Below, piece by piece: positions 10,417 through 18,879 of a stretch of 64,000 nt of DNA (positions are counted from its first letter, which is position 1; each line of letters opens with the position of its first letter). The stretch spans positions 2,908,501 through 2,972,500 of the forward strand of contig NZ_JAPEMT010000001.1 of assembly GCF_026342435.1 (NCBI RefSeq). The letters run 5' to 3'. Source of the stretch: Streptomyces sp. NBC_00237 (GTDB taxonomy: Bacteria > Actinomycetota > Actinomycetes > Streptomycetales > Streptomycetaceae). The notes below the pieces were generated by a model, which saw only the letters and a program-made list of their open reading frames with translations, searched no databases and was not told where the DNA came from. The translations under genes were made by a program, and so were the position numbers.

Positions 10417-10469
10417 GGCACCTGCAAAGGGCCGTCGGGCGCTGGTTCCCCCAGCGCTGCGCTACTGCG

Positions 10470-11075
10470 ATGTTGCCATCTACGTGCATCTACATGCCGG
10501 AAGGTGGCAGAACTGTGCAGTGGACGAACCTAAACGAACAAACTGTGTATGAGAACCCGTGGTTCCGGGTGAATCTCGCGGACGTCGAACTCCCCAACGG
10601 CCGTCATCTGGACCACTTCCTCATCCGCCTGCGCGCGGTCGCCGTCGCGACGGCCGTCAACGAGGCGAACGAGGTGCTGATGCTCTGGCGCCACCGCTTC
10701 ATCACCGACAGCTGGGGCTGGGAACTGGCCGCGGGCGTCGTCGAGGACGGCGAGGAGGTCGAAGCGGCAGCGGCGCGCGAGATGGAGGAGGAGACGGGGT
10801 GGCGGCCGGGGCCGCTGCGCCACCTGCTCACCGTCGAGCCGTCCAACGGCCTCACCGACGCCCGGCACCACCTGTACTGGGCCCAGGGGGCCACGTACAT
10901 CGGCTACCCCGAGGACGACTTCGAGTCCTCGCGCCGTGAGTGGATACCGCTGAAGCTGATCCCCGACATGATCGCCCGGGGTGAGGTCCCGGCCGCCAAC
11001 ATGGCGGCCGGGCTGCTGATGCTGCATCACCTCAGGCTGGGCCAGGGGGAGTTGGCCTCCGGCTCCAGCAGGTAG
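10470..11075 (+). CDS. NUDIX hydrolase
   Basis: It contains a perfect Nudix box, GX5EX7REUXEEXGU, seen as GVVEDGEEVEAAAA followed by REMEEETGW. It is most like ADP-ribose or nucleoside-diphosphate-sugar pyrophosphatases (N-terminus ENPWFRVNLADVELPNG, then the WRHRFI segment). The listed start is ATG 10470; ATG 10494 (MPEGGRTVQW) and GTG 10515 (MQWTNLNEQ), which has GGAAGG 5' of it, are equally possible and only shift the first 8-15 residues. Substrate cannot be fixed from the box. Confidence 0.88.
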   Translation: MLPSTCIYMPEGGRTVQWTNLNEQTVYENPWFRVNLADVELPNGRHLDHFLIRLRAVAVATAVNEANEVLMLWRHRFITDSWGWELAAGVVEDGEEVEAAAAREMEEETGWRPGPLRHLLTVEPSNGLTDARHHLYWAQGATYIGYPEDDFESSRREWIPLKLIPDMIARGEVPAANMAAGLLMLHHLRLGQGELASGSSR

Positions 11076-11116
11076 TACGTACGGCGCAGTGCGTACGGGT
11101 GTCGTGCGTACGGTGT

Positions 11117-11374
11117 CTAGCGACCGATGGCCTGCCACACGGCGACGGCGAGCGCACCGAGTGCGGTGAGCGCCGCCACCGCGGGCAACGGCCACCGGGA
11201 GTGTTCCAGCACGCTGACGCGGGCGATCAGATCGGCGAGGTCCTTGTCGTTCTGGTCGTCGCGCAGCGTGTGCAGGGCCAGCCGTCCCTCGATGTGGGTG
11301 AGACCCACGTCGAGGCGACGGCGCATTTCGGCGATGTCCTCTACGACCACGCTCTGTTCGGGGTCGGTGGTCAC
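11117..11374 (-). CDS. Small coiled-coil, C-terminally membrane-anchored protein
   Basis: The product is 85 residues from a GTG with AAGGAG seven bases upstream. A polar, helix-forming part (EDIAEMRRRLDVGLTHIEG ... ADLIARVSVLEHS) of about 60 residues is followed by one transmembrane helix (LPAVAALTALGALAVAVWQA) and a three-residue end. This plan resembles XhlA-like haemolysin-associated proteins, but the resemblance is structural and I do not assign a function. It is convergent with the NUDIX gene. Confidence 0.7.
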   Translation of the reverse strand: MTTDPEQSVVVEDIAEMRRRLDVGLTHIEGRLALHTLRDDQNDKDLADLIARVSVLEHSRWPLPAVAALTALGALAVAVWQAIGR

Positions 11375-11492
11375 GATGTCCGCTCCTTCACGGGAGAGTC
11401 GATTCACGGGTTGTGACGGTGAGTCAACTCCCTTTGCGGGCAGGGCGGGAGCGTGTGTTCGGGGCATATGCGAGCACGCCCCGCACACCGCG

Positions 11493-11538
11493 CGCGCCCC
11501 CGCACACTCCGTGCGAATCAGGAGAGTGCGGGGGCGCG
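11493..11538 (-). terminator. Terminator after the hydroxybutyryl-CoA dehydrogenase gene
   Basis: A 13-bp perfect stem CGCGCCCCCGCAC/GTGCGGGGGCGCG continues, after one A-A mismatch, with CTCC/GGAG around a 10-base loop. It lies 60 bp beyond the stop of the minus-strand gene that ends at 11599. Confidence 0.8.
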
Positions 11539-11598
11539 GACGCGGCGGGTGACGCTGGGTGGCCAGCCGTACGGGGTAGGCGCGCGGCGTGTCCGTGC

Positions 11599-12459
11599 CT
11601 ATCCGTACGGGTAGAAGCCCGAGCCCGTCTTGCGGCCGAGGCGGCCCGCGTCGACCATGCGCTGGAGCAGCGGCGGGGCCGCGTACAGCGGCTCCTTGAA
11701 CTCGTCGTACATCGAGTCCGCCACCGAGGCGACCGTGTCCAGGCCGATCAGGTCGGCCAGCTTCAGCGGACCCATCGGGTGGGCGCAGCCCAGTTCCATG
11801 CCGTTGTCGATGTCCTCGCGGGACGCGATGCCCGACTCGAACATCCGGATCGCCGACAGCAGGTACGGGATCAGCAGCGCGTTCACCACGAAGCCCGAGC
11901 GGTCCTGGGCGCGGATGGCGTGCTTGCCGAGGATCTTCTCCACCATGGCGTGCGCCCGGCTGATGGTGCCCTCGGACGTGGTGAGGGCCGGGATCAGCTC
12001 GACGAGCTTCTGCACCGGGGCCGGGTTGAAGAAGTGGATGCCGATCACGGCGTCCGGGCGGGACGTCGCGACGGCCAGCTTCACCAGCGGGATGGAGGAG
12101 GTGTTGGAGGCCAGGATCGCGTCCGGGCGGGTCACGACCTGGTCCAGGACCTGGAAGATCTCCGTCTTGACCTGCTCGTTCTCGACGACGGCCTCGATCA
12201 CGAGGTCACGGTCGGCGAACTCGCCGAGGTCGGTGGTGAAGCTCAGGCGCGCCAGCGTCGCGTCGCGCTCCTCCTCGGTGATCTTGCCGCGCTCGGCGGC
12301 CTTCGAGAGGGAGTTGTAGAGCCGTGTACGGCCGATCTCCAGGGCCTCGCCCGTGGTCTCGGCGACCTTGACCTCAAGGCCGCTGCGGGCGCACACCTCC
12401 GCGATGCCGGCGCCCATCTGGCCGCAGCCCACCACTCCGACGCGTTCGATGTCGGTCAC
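11599..12459 (-). CDS. 3-hydroxybutyryl-CoA dehydrogenase
   Basis: It oxidises (S)-3-hydroxyacyl-CoA, mainly the C4 ester, with NAD(P)+, in butyrate/PHB or fatty-acid turnover. The 286-residue length is normal for the single-function family. Visible are the Rossmann motif VGVVGCGQMGAGIAEVCA, the ASNTSSIP stretch, the catalytic IHFFNPAPVQKLVE and HPMGPLKLADLIGLD, and the C-terminal GRKTGSGFYPY. It is preceded by a TTGGTCAACG direct repeat in its upstream region, and is divergent from the hydrolase gene at 12670. Confidence 0.93.
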   Translation of the reverse strand: MTDIERVGVVGCGQMGAGIAEVCARSGLEVKVAETTGEALEIGRTRLYNSLSKAAERGKITEEERDATLARLSFTTDLGEFADRDLVIEAVVENEQVKTEIFQVLDQVVTRPDAILASNTSSIPLVKLAVATSRPDAVIGIHFFNPAPVQKLVELIPALTTSEGTISRAHAMVEKILGKHAIRAQDRSGFVVNALLIPYLLSAIRMFESGIASREDIDNGMELGCAHPMGPLKLADLIGLDTVASVADSMYDEFKEPLYAAPPLLQRMVDAGRLGRKTGSGFYPYG

Positions 12460-12501
12460 ATCGTGCCTTTCGCTCTACGGTCGCGTTCTTGGTTCACGCT
12501 T

Positions 12502-12521
12502 TTGGTCAACGTTGGTCAACG
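12502..12521. promoter_or_regulatory. Direct repeat TTGGTCAACG x2 in divergent region
   Basis: Two abutting identical 10-bp copies (12502-12511, 12512-12521) lie 43-62 bp upstream of the dehydrogenase start. On the minus strand they read CGTTGACCAA twice, each containing a TTGACC -35-like hexamer. They may be a duplicated promoter element or tandem operator. Confidence 0.45.
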
Positions 12522-12669
12522 TATCGGTGTCCCGGGGGCCCGGCCGGTGTCTCCGACGAGGCCCGCCACGAACCCCCGACGTTACTCCGCGCCTGCCGGG
12601 CCGGGGCCGGGAGGGCGGGCATGCTGGGCCCGGAAGCGGGTCCGTACCGGAGTGGTGAGGGGTGGTTTT

Positions 12670-13899
12670 GTGGGACATGTCGCACGAAGGAGGCTTGTGG
12701 CGGGCGCGGCCGGAGCCCTGTCGGCGCTGGCGCTCGGCAGGGGGTCGGCGGCCGTCCCGGTGACCGCCGGCGCGGTGGGCGGCACGGGCGCGGGGGAGAG
12801 GGCGATGCGGGGGATGTGGCTGGCCACCGTGGCGAACCGGGACTGGCCGTCGAAGAAGGGGCTGAGTGCGGCGCGGCAGCGCGCTGAGCTGCTGGTTCAC
12901 CTGGACCGGGCGGTGGAGATGCGGCTCAGCGCGGTCATCTTCCAGGTCCGGCCGACGGCCGATGCGCTGTGGCCCTCCCCGTACGAACCCTGGGCCGAAT
13001 GCCTCACCGGGCGGCAGGGCGAGGACCCCGGCTGGGACCCCCTCGGCACGGCCGTCGAGGAGGCCCACCGACGGGGTCTGGAGCTGCACGCCTGGTTCAA
13101 CCCGTACCGGGTGGCGAATCACACAGACCCCACAAGGCTCGCGGCGACCCATCCGGCGCGACTGCACCCGGGATGGGTGGTTCCCTACGGCGGAAAGCTG
13201 TACTACCACCCGGGGCTGCCGGAGGTCCGCCGCTTCGTGCAGGACGCGATGCTGGACGCGGTGCGGCGGTACGCGGTGGACGCCGTGCACTGGGACGACT
13301 ACTTCTATCCGTACCCGGTGGCGGGGGAGGTCTTCCCCGATGCCGACGCCTTCGCACGGTACGGGAGCGGGTTCGCCTCCGTGGGGGACTGGCGGCGGCA
13401 CACGACGGACGTGCTGGTGAAGGAGATGGGGGAGCGGATCCGGGGGGTGCGGGCGGGGGTGCGGTTCGGGGTCAGCCCCTTCGGCGTGTGGCGGAACGCG
13501 GCGGCCGACCCGGAGGGGTCCGCGACCCGGGCGGGCGTGGGAACCTACGACGACCTGTACGCGGACACGCGGAAGTGGGTGCGGGAGGGCTGGGTGGACT
13601 ATGTCTGCCCGCAGCTGTACTGGCACGTGGGGTACGAGGTGGCGGACTACGCGGAGCTGGTGCGGTGGTGGGCGGGGGCGGTGCGGGGGACGGGGGTCGC
13701 CCTGTACGTGGGCGAGGCCCTGTACAAGGCGGGTGACCCGGCGCAGTTCGCGCCGTGGCAGGACCCGGCGGAGCTGTCGCGGCACCTGACGCTGGCGGGG
13801 GCGTATCCGGAGGTCGGGGGGCATGTCTTCTTCTCCGCCCGAGAGGTGGGGGCGGATCGGGTCGGGGCGATGGGGAGGGTGGTGGCGGACCACTACTGA
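12670..13899 (+). CDS. Secreted GHL10/YngK-type family-10-like glycoside hydrolase
   Basis: The mature part is a TIM-barrel hydrolase of the YngK/DUF187 (GHL10) type: RGMWLATVANRDWPSKKGLS, VIFQVRPTADALWPS, ELHAWFNPYRVA, AVDAVHWDDYFYPYP, GVSPFGVWRN, WVDYVCPQLYWHVGY and LYVGEALYKAG. The family is thought to act on cell-wall glycans, though substrates are largely unproven. I take the GTG at 12670 because it gives a signal peptide with an Arg-Arg-Arg motif (MGHVARRRLVAGAAGALSAL) ending near AAVPVTAGA, suggesting Tat or Sec export. The reading frame upstream of 12670 lies over the dehydrogenase gene on the other strand and is not coding. Confidence 0.85.
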   Translation: MGHVARRRLVAGAAGALSALALGRGSAAVPVTAGAVGGTGAGERAMRGMWLATVANRDWPSKKGLSAARQRAELLVHLDRAVEMRLSAVIFQVRPTADALWPSPYEPWAECLTGRQGEDPGWDPLGTAVEEAHRRGLELHAWFNPYRVANHTDPTRLAATHPARLHPGWVVPYGGKLYYHPGLPEVRRFVQDAMLDAVRRYAVDAVHWDDYFYPYPVAGEVFPDADAFARYGSGFASVGDWRRHTTDVLVKEMGERIRGVRAGVRFGVSPFGVWRNAAADPEGSATRAGVGTYDDLYADTRKWVREGWVDYVCPQLYWHVGYEVADYAELVRWWAGAVRGTGVALYVGEALYKAGDPAQFAPWQDPAELSRHLTLAGAYPEVGGHVFFSAREVGADRVGAMGRVVADHY

Positions 13900-13999
13900 G
13901 GGCGTGGCCGGGCGCGCGCCGCGCAGGGACACGGCCCCACGCCCCGGTCGGGTCGCCCCCCCACGCGCCGACGGGCCGGTTCCCCCGCAGAATGCCCCC

Positions 14000-14392
14000 A
14001 TGAGCGACGACACCCTTCCCGGCCCCTGGACCGAACTCAGCCCCGAGGAGCGCCGCACCCGGCTCGCCGACGTACAGGCGCGGTACTTCGCGCGGCCCGG
14101 TGGGGCGGGGGCCGACAAGGAAGCCGGGAGGACCTACGCCCTCGACGGGCGTCACATCACCGACCGCTCCGCCCTCTTCCTCGCCCTCGGGGAGGCCGTC
14201 AACGGCCCAGGAGGCTACTTCGGGGGCAACCTCGACGCCCTCAGTGACTGTCTCAGCGGCGGCTTCGGCGTCACCGCTCCCTTCGTCCTGGAGTGGGGGC
14301 ACTCCGACGTCGCCCGCACCCACCTCGTCGCGTACTTCGACTCCGCCCTCGACGTCCTGCGCGAGCATGCGGTGGAGGTGCGGCTCAGGTAG
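14000..14392 (+). CDS. Barstar-family protein
   Basis: The product has 130 residues. The C-terminal 90 fit the barstar fold: RTYALDGRHITDRSALFLALGEAVNGPGGYFG, then NLDALSDCLSGGFG, matching the conserved D-G-x2-I/L ... N-x-D-A-L/F-x-D. Barstar proteins inhibit barnase-like ribonucleases. No barnase-like gene lies within several kilobases, so it either protects against a distant or foreign RNase or has another role. Its 3' end overlaps the 3' end of the convergent MocR gene by 8 bases (14385-14392). ATG 14000 has no strong ribosome site. Confidence 0.82.
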   Translation: MSDDTLPGPWTELSPEERRTRLADVQARYFARPGGAGADKEAGRTYALDGRHITDRSALFLALGEAVNGPGGYFGGNLDALSDCLSGGFGVTAPFVLEWGHSDVARTHLVAYFDSALDVLREHAVEVRLR

Positions 14393-15836
14393 CTCCCGAG
14401 GCCGTCAGGGCGTCGTACGCGGTGCGCAACCTCCTTACTCCCTCGGTGAGTTCGGCCGTGCTCGACACCGCGGCGAAGCTCAGCCGTACGTGGTCCGCCG
14501 GGGGCTCCGCGCTGAAGTACGGGCGGCCAGGGGCGATCGACACCCCGGCGCGGAGCGCGGCGGACGTCAGGGCAGGCTCCTCCACGCCGTCGGGCAGGCG
14601 CAGCCACAGCTGGTAACCGCCGGACGGCACGTGGGGGAGAGCCAGCCCGGGCAGGTGCAGGCGCAGCGCGGAGACCATGGTGTCGCGGCGGCCCTGCAAC
14701 TCGGCGGAGACCGTGCGCAGATGGCGGGGCCAGGCGGGGGAGCCGACCAGTTCGATCGCCGCCTCCTGGAGGGGGCGGGGGACGAAGAAGTTCTCCACCA
14801 CCTGGATGGCGCGGAGGCGTTCCAGGACCGGGCCCCGGGCCGCGAGCGCGCAGACGCGGAAGCTCGGCGAGGTGGCCTTGGTGAGCGAACAGACGTGGAC
14901 GACGACGCCGTCGGAGTCGTCGGAGGCGAGCGGGCGGGGCAGCGGCCCCGCGTCCGCGTGGACCAGACGCCGTACGAAGTCGTCCTCGACGACGAAGGCC
15001 CCCGCCGCCCGCGCGATCCGCAGGACCTCCGGGCGGCGTTCGGCGGAGAGCACCGCGCCGGTCGGGTTCTGGAAGAGGGGCTGGCAGACGAAGACGCGCG
15101 CGCCGGTGGCCCGGAAGGCGGCCTCCAGGAGGTCGGGACGTACGCCGTCGGCATCCACGGGCACCGGAACCGGGCGGAGCCCGGCGGCCCGCGCGATCGC
15201 GAGCATCCCCGGGTACGTCGGCGACTCGACCAGCACCGGGGAGCCGGGCGGCGCGAGGGCGCGCAGGGTCGTGGTCAGCGCGCTCTGGCCACCGGCCGCG
15301 ATCAGGACGTCGGCGGCGGTGATCGCCCCTCCGACGCCCCGGGCGAACCATTCCCGCAGCTCGGGAATGCCGTCCACGGGCGGCCGCCCCCAGGCACCCG
15401 GCCGCCTGCCGGCCCGGGCGAGGGCGGCGGCCATGGCCTGCTCGGGCTGGAGGGAGGCGTGCAGGTAGCCGCCGTTGAACTCGATCACGCCGGAGGCGGG
15501 CGCGGAGAGGGTGGCCAGGAGGCCCGACGCGTCGACCGTGCGCGGCGTGCGGTCGGTGCAGCCCTCGGCGCTGAGCGTCACCTCCTGCCAGGAGGTGTCC
15601 CCGGGGGTACGGGCCTCCGCACGGCGGTCCTCGACGCGGAACGCGCCCGCACCGGGCCGGGTCACCACGAGCCCCTCCGAGGCGAGCTGGGCCAGGGCCC
15701 GGGAGACGGTGACGGGGCTGACCCGGTACTGCTCGACCAGGGCCCGACTTGACGGCAGCTTTCCACCGGGGGAGTAGCGGTGAAGATCCGCGCGAAGGGC
15801 TGATGCCAGTTCAGCGACGCTGCTACGCTCATGCAT
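14385..15836 (-). CDS. MocR-type GntR/aminotransferase regulator
   Basis: The 483-residue product joins an N-terminal GntR winged helix (SSVAELASALRADLHRYSPG, LPSSRALVEQYRVSPVTVSRA) to a fold-type I aminotransferase-like domain (about 105-475) with the PLP-lysine region SLTKATSPSFRV. MocR proteins use PLP or an amine ligand to control adjacent genes. Its ATG (15836-15834) overlaps the ATG of the divergent EamA gene (15835-15837), and both starts lie inside a 20-bp near-perfect palindrome, so it very likely controls itself and the exporter. A TATTCT box 8 bases before its ATG suggests a leaderless transcript. Confidence 0.9.
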   Translation of the reverse strand: MHERSSVAELASALRADLHRYSPGGKLPSSRALVEQYRVSPVTVSRALAQLASEGLVVTRPGAGAFRVEDRRAEARTPGDTSWQEVTLSAEGCTDRTPRTVDASGLLATLSAPASGVIEFNGGYLHASLQPEQAMAAALARAGRRPGAWGRPPVDGIPELREWFARGVGGAITAADVLIAAGGQSALTTTLRALAPPGSPVLVESPTYPGMLAIARAAGLRPVPVPVDADGVRPDLLEAAFRATGARVFVCQPLFQNPTGAVLSAERRPEVLRIARAAGAFVVEDDFVRRLVHADAGPLPRPLASDDSDGVVVHVCSLTKATSPSFRVCALAARGPVLERLRAIQVVENFFVPRPLQEAAIELVGSPAWPRHLRTVSAELQGRRDTMVSALRLHLPGLALPHVPSGGYQLWLRLPDGVEEPALTSAALRAGVSIAPGRPYFSAEPPADHVRLSFAAVSSTAELTEGVRRLRTAYDALTASGAT

Positions 15837-15843
15837 GAACGTA
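15824..15843. promoter_or_regulatory. Palindromic operator spanning two divergent start codons
   Basis: The 20 bp match their reverse complement at 18 positions, with perfect core TCATGCATGA. It covers both ATGs and the TACGCT -10 (15824-15829) of the plus-strand gene; the minus-strand -10 TATTCT lies just beyond. A bound regulator would cover both starts at once. Candidate MocR site. Confidence 0.7.
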
Positions 15844-16854
15844 GAGAATAGCGCTACTGGCGGCAAGGCGATAGCAGTTGGCGGCTCGCCGGAGGCTCCT
15901 GACCACGCTTCTGGCCTTGCTCCTGGGCGTGTTCCCGTCGGTGTGCCCGCCCGTGTGCGCGTCCGTGTGCCCGTCCCTGTGCGCGTCCGCGGAGGAACGG
16001 CCCGCAGCGGCACCCTGCTCGCCGCCCTCGGCGTGGTCGCCTTCTCCCTCACCTTCCCCGCCACCGCCTGGGGCCTTGAGGGCTTCGGGCCCTGGACGCT
16101 GGTCTCCGTACGCAGCATCCTGGCCGCCCTCGTCGCGGGCGGCGCGCTGCTCGCCCTGCGGATACCCGTGCCCGACCGGCGGCACTGGGGCGGCCTCGCC
16201 GTCGTCGGCATCGGCGTCGTGCTCGGCTTCCCGATGCTGACGACCCTGGCGCTCCAGACGTCCACGACGTCCCACGCGGCCGTGGTGGTGGGCCTGCTGC
16301 CGCTGACCACGGCGGTGTTCGCCGCCGTACGCACCGGGCACCGGCCGTCGCGCGCCTTCTGGGCGGCGGCGCTCGTCGGGGCGGCGGTCGTCATCGCCTT
16401 CACCGTGCAGCAGAGCGGGGGCGCGCTGTCCGGCGGAGACCTCTACCTGTTCGGGGCGCTGCTCGTCTGCGCGGCCGGGTACACCGAGGGCGGGCGGCTG
16501 GCCAGGGAGATGCCGGGCTGGCAGGTCATCGGCTGGGCGCTGATCCTGTGCCTGCCGGTGGCGGTGCCGACGGCCGCGGTCGCGCTCGCCGTGGAGCCGC
16601 TGCACCTGACGGGCACGGCGGTGGCCGGGCTGCTGTGGGTGGCGGTCGGGTCGCAGTTCCTGGGCCTGGTGGTCTGGTACCGGGGAATGGCCGAGATCGG
16701 AGTCGCCCGCGCAAGTCAACTCCAGCTCGCACAGCCGCTGTTGACGCTCGTGTGGTCCGTGCTGCTGCTCGGCGAGGTACTGCCGGTGGCGGCACCGGTG
16801 GCGGCGGTGGCGGTGCTGGTGTGCATCGCGGTGACGCAGCGGGTGCGCAGCTGA
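15835..16854 (+). CDS. EamA/DMT-family transporter
   Basis: It is a drug/metabolite-superfamily exporter of about 10 transmembrane helices in two EamA halves (first half from about residue 60, LLAALGVVAFSLTFPATAWGL; second with GDLYLFGALLVCAAGYTEG and VVWYRGMAEIGVARASQLQ). The 339-residue reading from ATG 15835 has a strange 50-residue N-terminus, including VPVGVPARVRVRVPVPVRVR, made by a GTGTGCCCGTCC-type low-complexity DNA stretch (about 15928-15992); an internal GTG may be the real start. Pairing with a MocR regulator suggests export of an amino acid or amine. Confidence 0.85.
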   Translation: MNVENSATGGKAIAVGGSPEAPDHASGLAPGRVPVGVPARVRVRVPVPVRVRGGTARSGTLLAALGVVAFSLTFPATAWGLEGFGPWTLVSVRSILAALVAGGALLALRIPVPDRRHWGGLAVVGIGVVLGFPMLTTLALQTSTTSHAAVVVGLLPLTTAVFAAVRTGHRPSRAFWAAALVGAAVVIAFTVQQSGGALSGGDLYLFGALLVCAAGYTEGGRLAREMPGWQVIGWALILCLPVAVPTAAVALAVEPLHLTGTAVAGLLWVAVGSQFLGLVVWYRGMAEIGVARASQLQLAQPLLTLVWSVLLLGEVLPVAAPVAAVAVLVCIAVTQRVRS

Positions 16855-16937
16855 CATGTCTGATGCGTGGTGGGTTCAACTCCCTTGTCCGCAACTAGAC
16901 TTGGCCGCTCGAACCCGACCTCTGGAGGTCAGTGGCG

Positions 16938-17129
16938 ATGCGAGCCAGCGTGGGTGACCGGTTGTTGATGCACGGCAGGATCGTGGGTCAGCGGGACCGG
17001 GTCGCGGAAGTCGTGGAGGTACTCGGCACGAACGGACTCCCTCCGTACCGGGTGCGCTTCGAGGACGGACACGAGACAGTCATGTCCCCAGGCCCGGACA
17101 CAGTGGTACGGCCCCGCGAACGGCCGTAG
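16938..17129 (+). CDS. DUF1918 protein
   Basis: The 63-residue product, with VGDRLLMHGRIVGQRDR, VLGTNGLPPYRVRFEDGHE and a PGPDTVV end, fits DUF1918, a small SH3-like beta-barrel domain common in actinobacteria, function unknown. I choose ATG 16938 because GGAGG at 16924-16928 lies nine bases before it; GTG 16932 would be too close to that site. Confidence 0.88.
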   Translation: MRASVGDRLLMHGRIVGQRDRVAEVVEVLGTNGLPPYRVRFEDGHETVMSPGPDTVVRPRERP

Positions 17130-17139
17130 ACCAGCCGCG

Positions 17140-17205
17140 CGGCCAGCACTTGAGGGGAAGGGGCGGGGAGGGGGGAACCCGCCCCGCCCGGCGGCCTGAA
17201 CCCCC
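17140..17205. repeat. Short member of the GC-rich intergenic repeat family
   Basis: The segment contains CTTGAGGGGAAGGGGCGGGG, then a CCCGCCCCGCCCGGCGG tail, resembling the pieces found at about 57500, 54860 and 24200. It lies between the DUF1918 gene and the 3' end of the convergent glycosyltransferase gene. Confidence 0.4.
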
Positions 17206-17244
17206 GCCCCCGCTCACAGCCCTACCTCTCCCCTTGCCCCGCCC

Positions 17245-18762
17245 TCAGTAGAAGTGCCGCAACCGGGGCCACAGCTCCGACCACCGCGACACCGTTCCCG
17301 CGCACACCACCACCGCCGTCCCCTGCTCCTCGTTCTCCACCCCCGCCCCGTTGTCCACCCGCCCCACGTCCTGGCACCCCCGGAAGAACCGCGACGCCCC
17401 ACCCCCGCTGCCCCGCTGCCGCACCAGCACCACCCGCCCCGTCGCGGAATCCGGCGGCGGCCCCCAGTCCGCGAAGCTCATGTGCCCCGAGTACGGCGCG
17501 GGCAGCCCCCGCGCGGGCCCGTACCGTACGAGCGCCCCCGCCTGCCCGTAGTTCTGCGTGAAGACCACCGACGTGGCCCGCTCACCCGGCGGCACCCTCC
17601 GCCAGCCCGCCGCCACCGCGTCCGCGAACTCCGGCCAGCCCACCTGCTCGCCCTGCTCCGGGTTGATGCCGTTCACCCACTCCAGCTGGCTCGGGGGCAA
17701 CACCGGCAGTCCCACCGTCAGACTCATCGCCGCCGTCACCGTCACCGCCCCCACCAGCACGGAGCGCCGCACCCGCCGCGCCCCACCCGCCAGCCACGCC
17801 ACCGAGGGCGGGCACCCCGCCGCCAGCAGCACCAGCAGCAGCGGCAGCGCGTAGTACGGCTTGCCGCCCGTGCCGATCACCTGGAGGCACAGCAGCGGAT
17901 ACGCCCACGCCACCGCCCGCGCCCACCCCACCCGCGCGTCCCGCCACAGCCGCAGCCACCCCGCCGCGCACACCGGCGCGTACAACGGCGACAGGAACAG
18001 CAGCTGCTGCGGTACGAAGAGGAGCCGGTTCTCGGTGCCGTCGTCGGCCACGATGCCGCCCGCCACGGTGAGCTGGGGCCAGCCGTGCTGCTCCTGCCAC
18101 CACAGGTTGGGCCAGGCGATCAGCACCGCCAGCGCCACCCCCACCCCCAGCCACCCGCTGCGCAGCAGCCGCCGGGGCCCGGCCACCGCGAGGCCGCCGA
18201 GCAGCGCGGCGACCAGCATCGCCACCAGGTACTTGTTCTGCACGCCGATCCCGACGGCGGCCCCCATCGGCGCCCACCAGCGCGGGTTCCCGGTGCGCAG
18301 CAGCCGCAGGAACAGCCAGCCGATCGCCAGCCACGCCACCAGGTCGTACGTCGCCGTGGTCACGATGTGCCCCACGGCCAGCACGAACGTCGACGTCGCC
18401 GCGCACCCGGCGGCCAGGATCTGCGCCCGCCGGTCGCCGCCCAGCTCCCGGACCACGGAGGCGACCAGCAGCACCAGGATCACGCAGGCGAGCGTCCCGG
18501 CGACCCGCAGTCCCGCCGGGCTGTCGCCGAAGACGGAGCTGAACGCCCGGGTCAGCAGCGGGGTCAGGGGCGGCTGGTCGACGTACCCCCAGTCCGGACG
18601 GTCCCCGGCGACCAGGAAGTACAGCTCGTCGCGGTGGTAGCCGTACCGTCCCGACAGGGCGGTGAGGAGCCCCGCCACGGCGACGCACACGGCGGCGACG
18701 GGAACGGTGGCGAAGGAGTGGAGCGCGCGGGACGCGGAGAGGGGCTCGCCCTTGTCGTACAC
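17245..18762 (-). CDS. GT39/ArnT-like membrane glycosyltransferase
   Basis: It is an integral-membrane protein of about 505 residues with 10 or more hydrophobic helices. The N-terminal loop SGRYGYHRDELYFLVAGDRPDWGYVDQPPLTPL is the typical PMT_2/GT39 catalytic loop (acidic pair DE), followed by further family features (AWPNLWWQEQHGWP and GGKPYYALPLLLVLL). These enzymes move sugars from polyprenyl phosphate to wall polymers or proteins. I take the GTG at 18762, with -10-like TAGGCT seven bases before it (leaderless); a TTG at 18825 adds 21 residues and is possible. The acceptor is unknown. Confidence 0.87.
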   Translation of the reverse strand: MYDKGEPLSASRALHSFATVPVAAVCVAVAGLLTALSGRYGYHRDELYFLVAGDRPDWGYVDQPPLTPLLTRAFSSVFGDSPAGLRVAGTLACVILVLLVASVVRELGGDRRAQILAAGCAATSTFVLAVGHIVTTATYDLVAWLAIGWLFLRLLRTGNPRWWAPMGAAVGIGVQNKYLVAMLVAALLGGLAVAGPRRLLRSGWLGVGVALAVLIAWPNLWWQEQHGWPQLTVAGGIVADDGTENRLLFVPQQLLFLSPLYAPVCAAGWLRLWRDARVGWARAVAWAYPLLCLQVIGTGGKPYYALPLLLVLLAAGCPPSVAWLAGGARRVRRSVLVGAVTVTAAMSLTVGLPVLPPSQLEWVNGINPEQGEQVGWPEFADAVAAGWRRVPPGERATSVVFTQNYGQAGALVRYGPARGLPAPYSGHMSFADWGPPPDSATGRVVLVRQRGSGGGASRFFRGCQDVGRVDNGAGVENEEQGTAVVVCAGTVSRWSELWPRLRHFY

Positions 18763-18879
18763 GGCCCGGAGCCTACGACCGGAACGTCCCCGCCAGAAGA
18801 CCTCGTACCACAACGAAACGGTCAAGTCGGGTGCAGGGGAGTGGGGTTGGGCGTGAGCGGAGTCCCCGGCGGCCCTTCG

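Noticed and set aside
11413-12669. N-terminal extension of the GHL10 hydrolase
   Set aside because: It lies antisense to the hydroxybutyryl-CoA dehydrogenase; a signal peptide begins at 12670.
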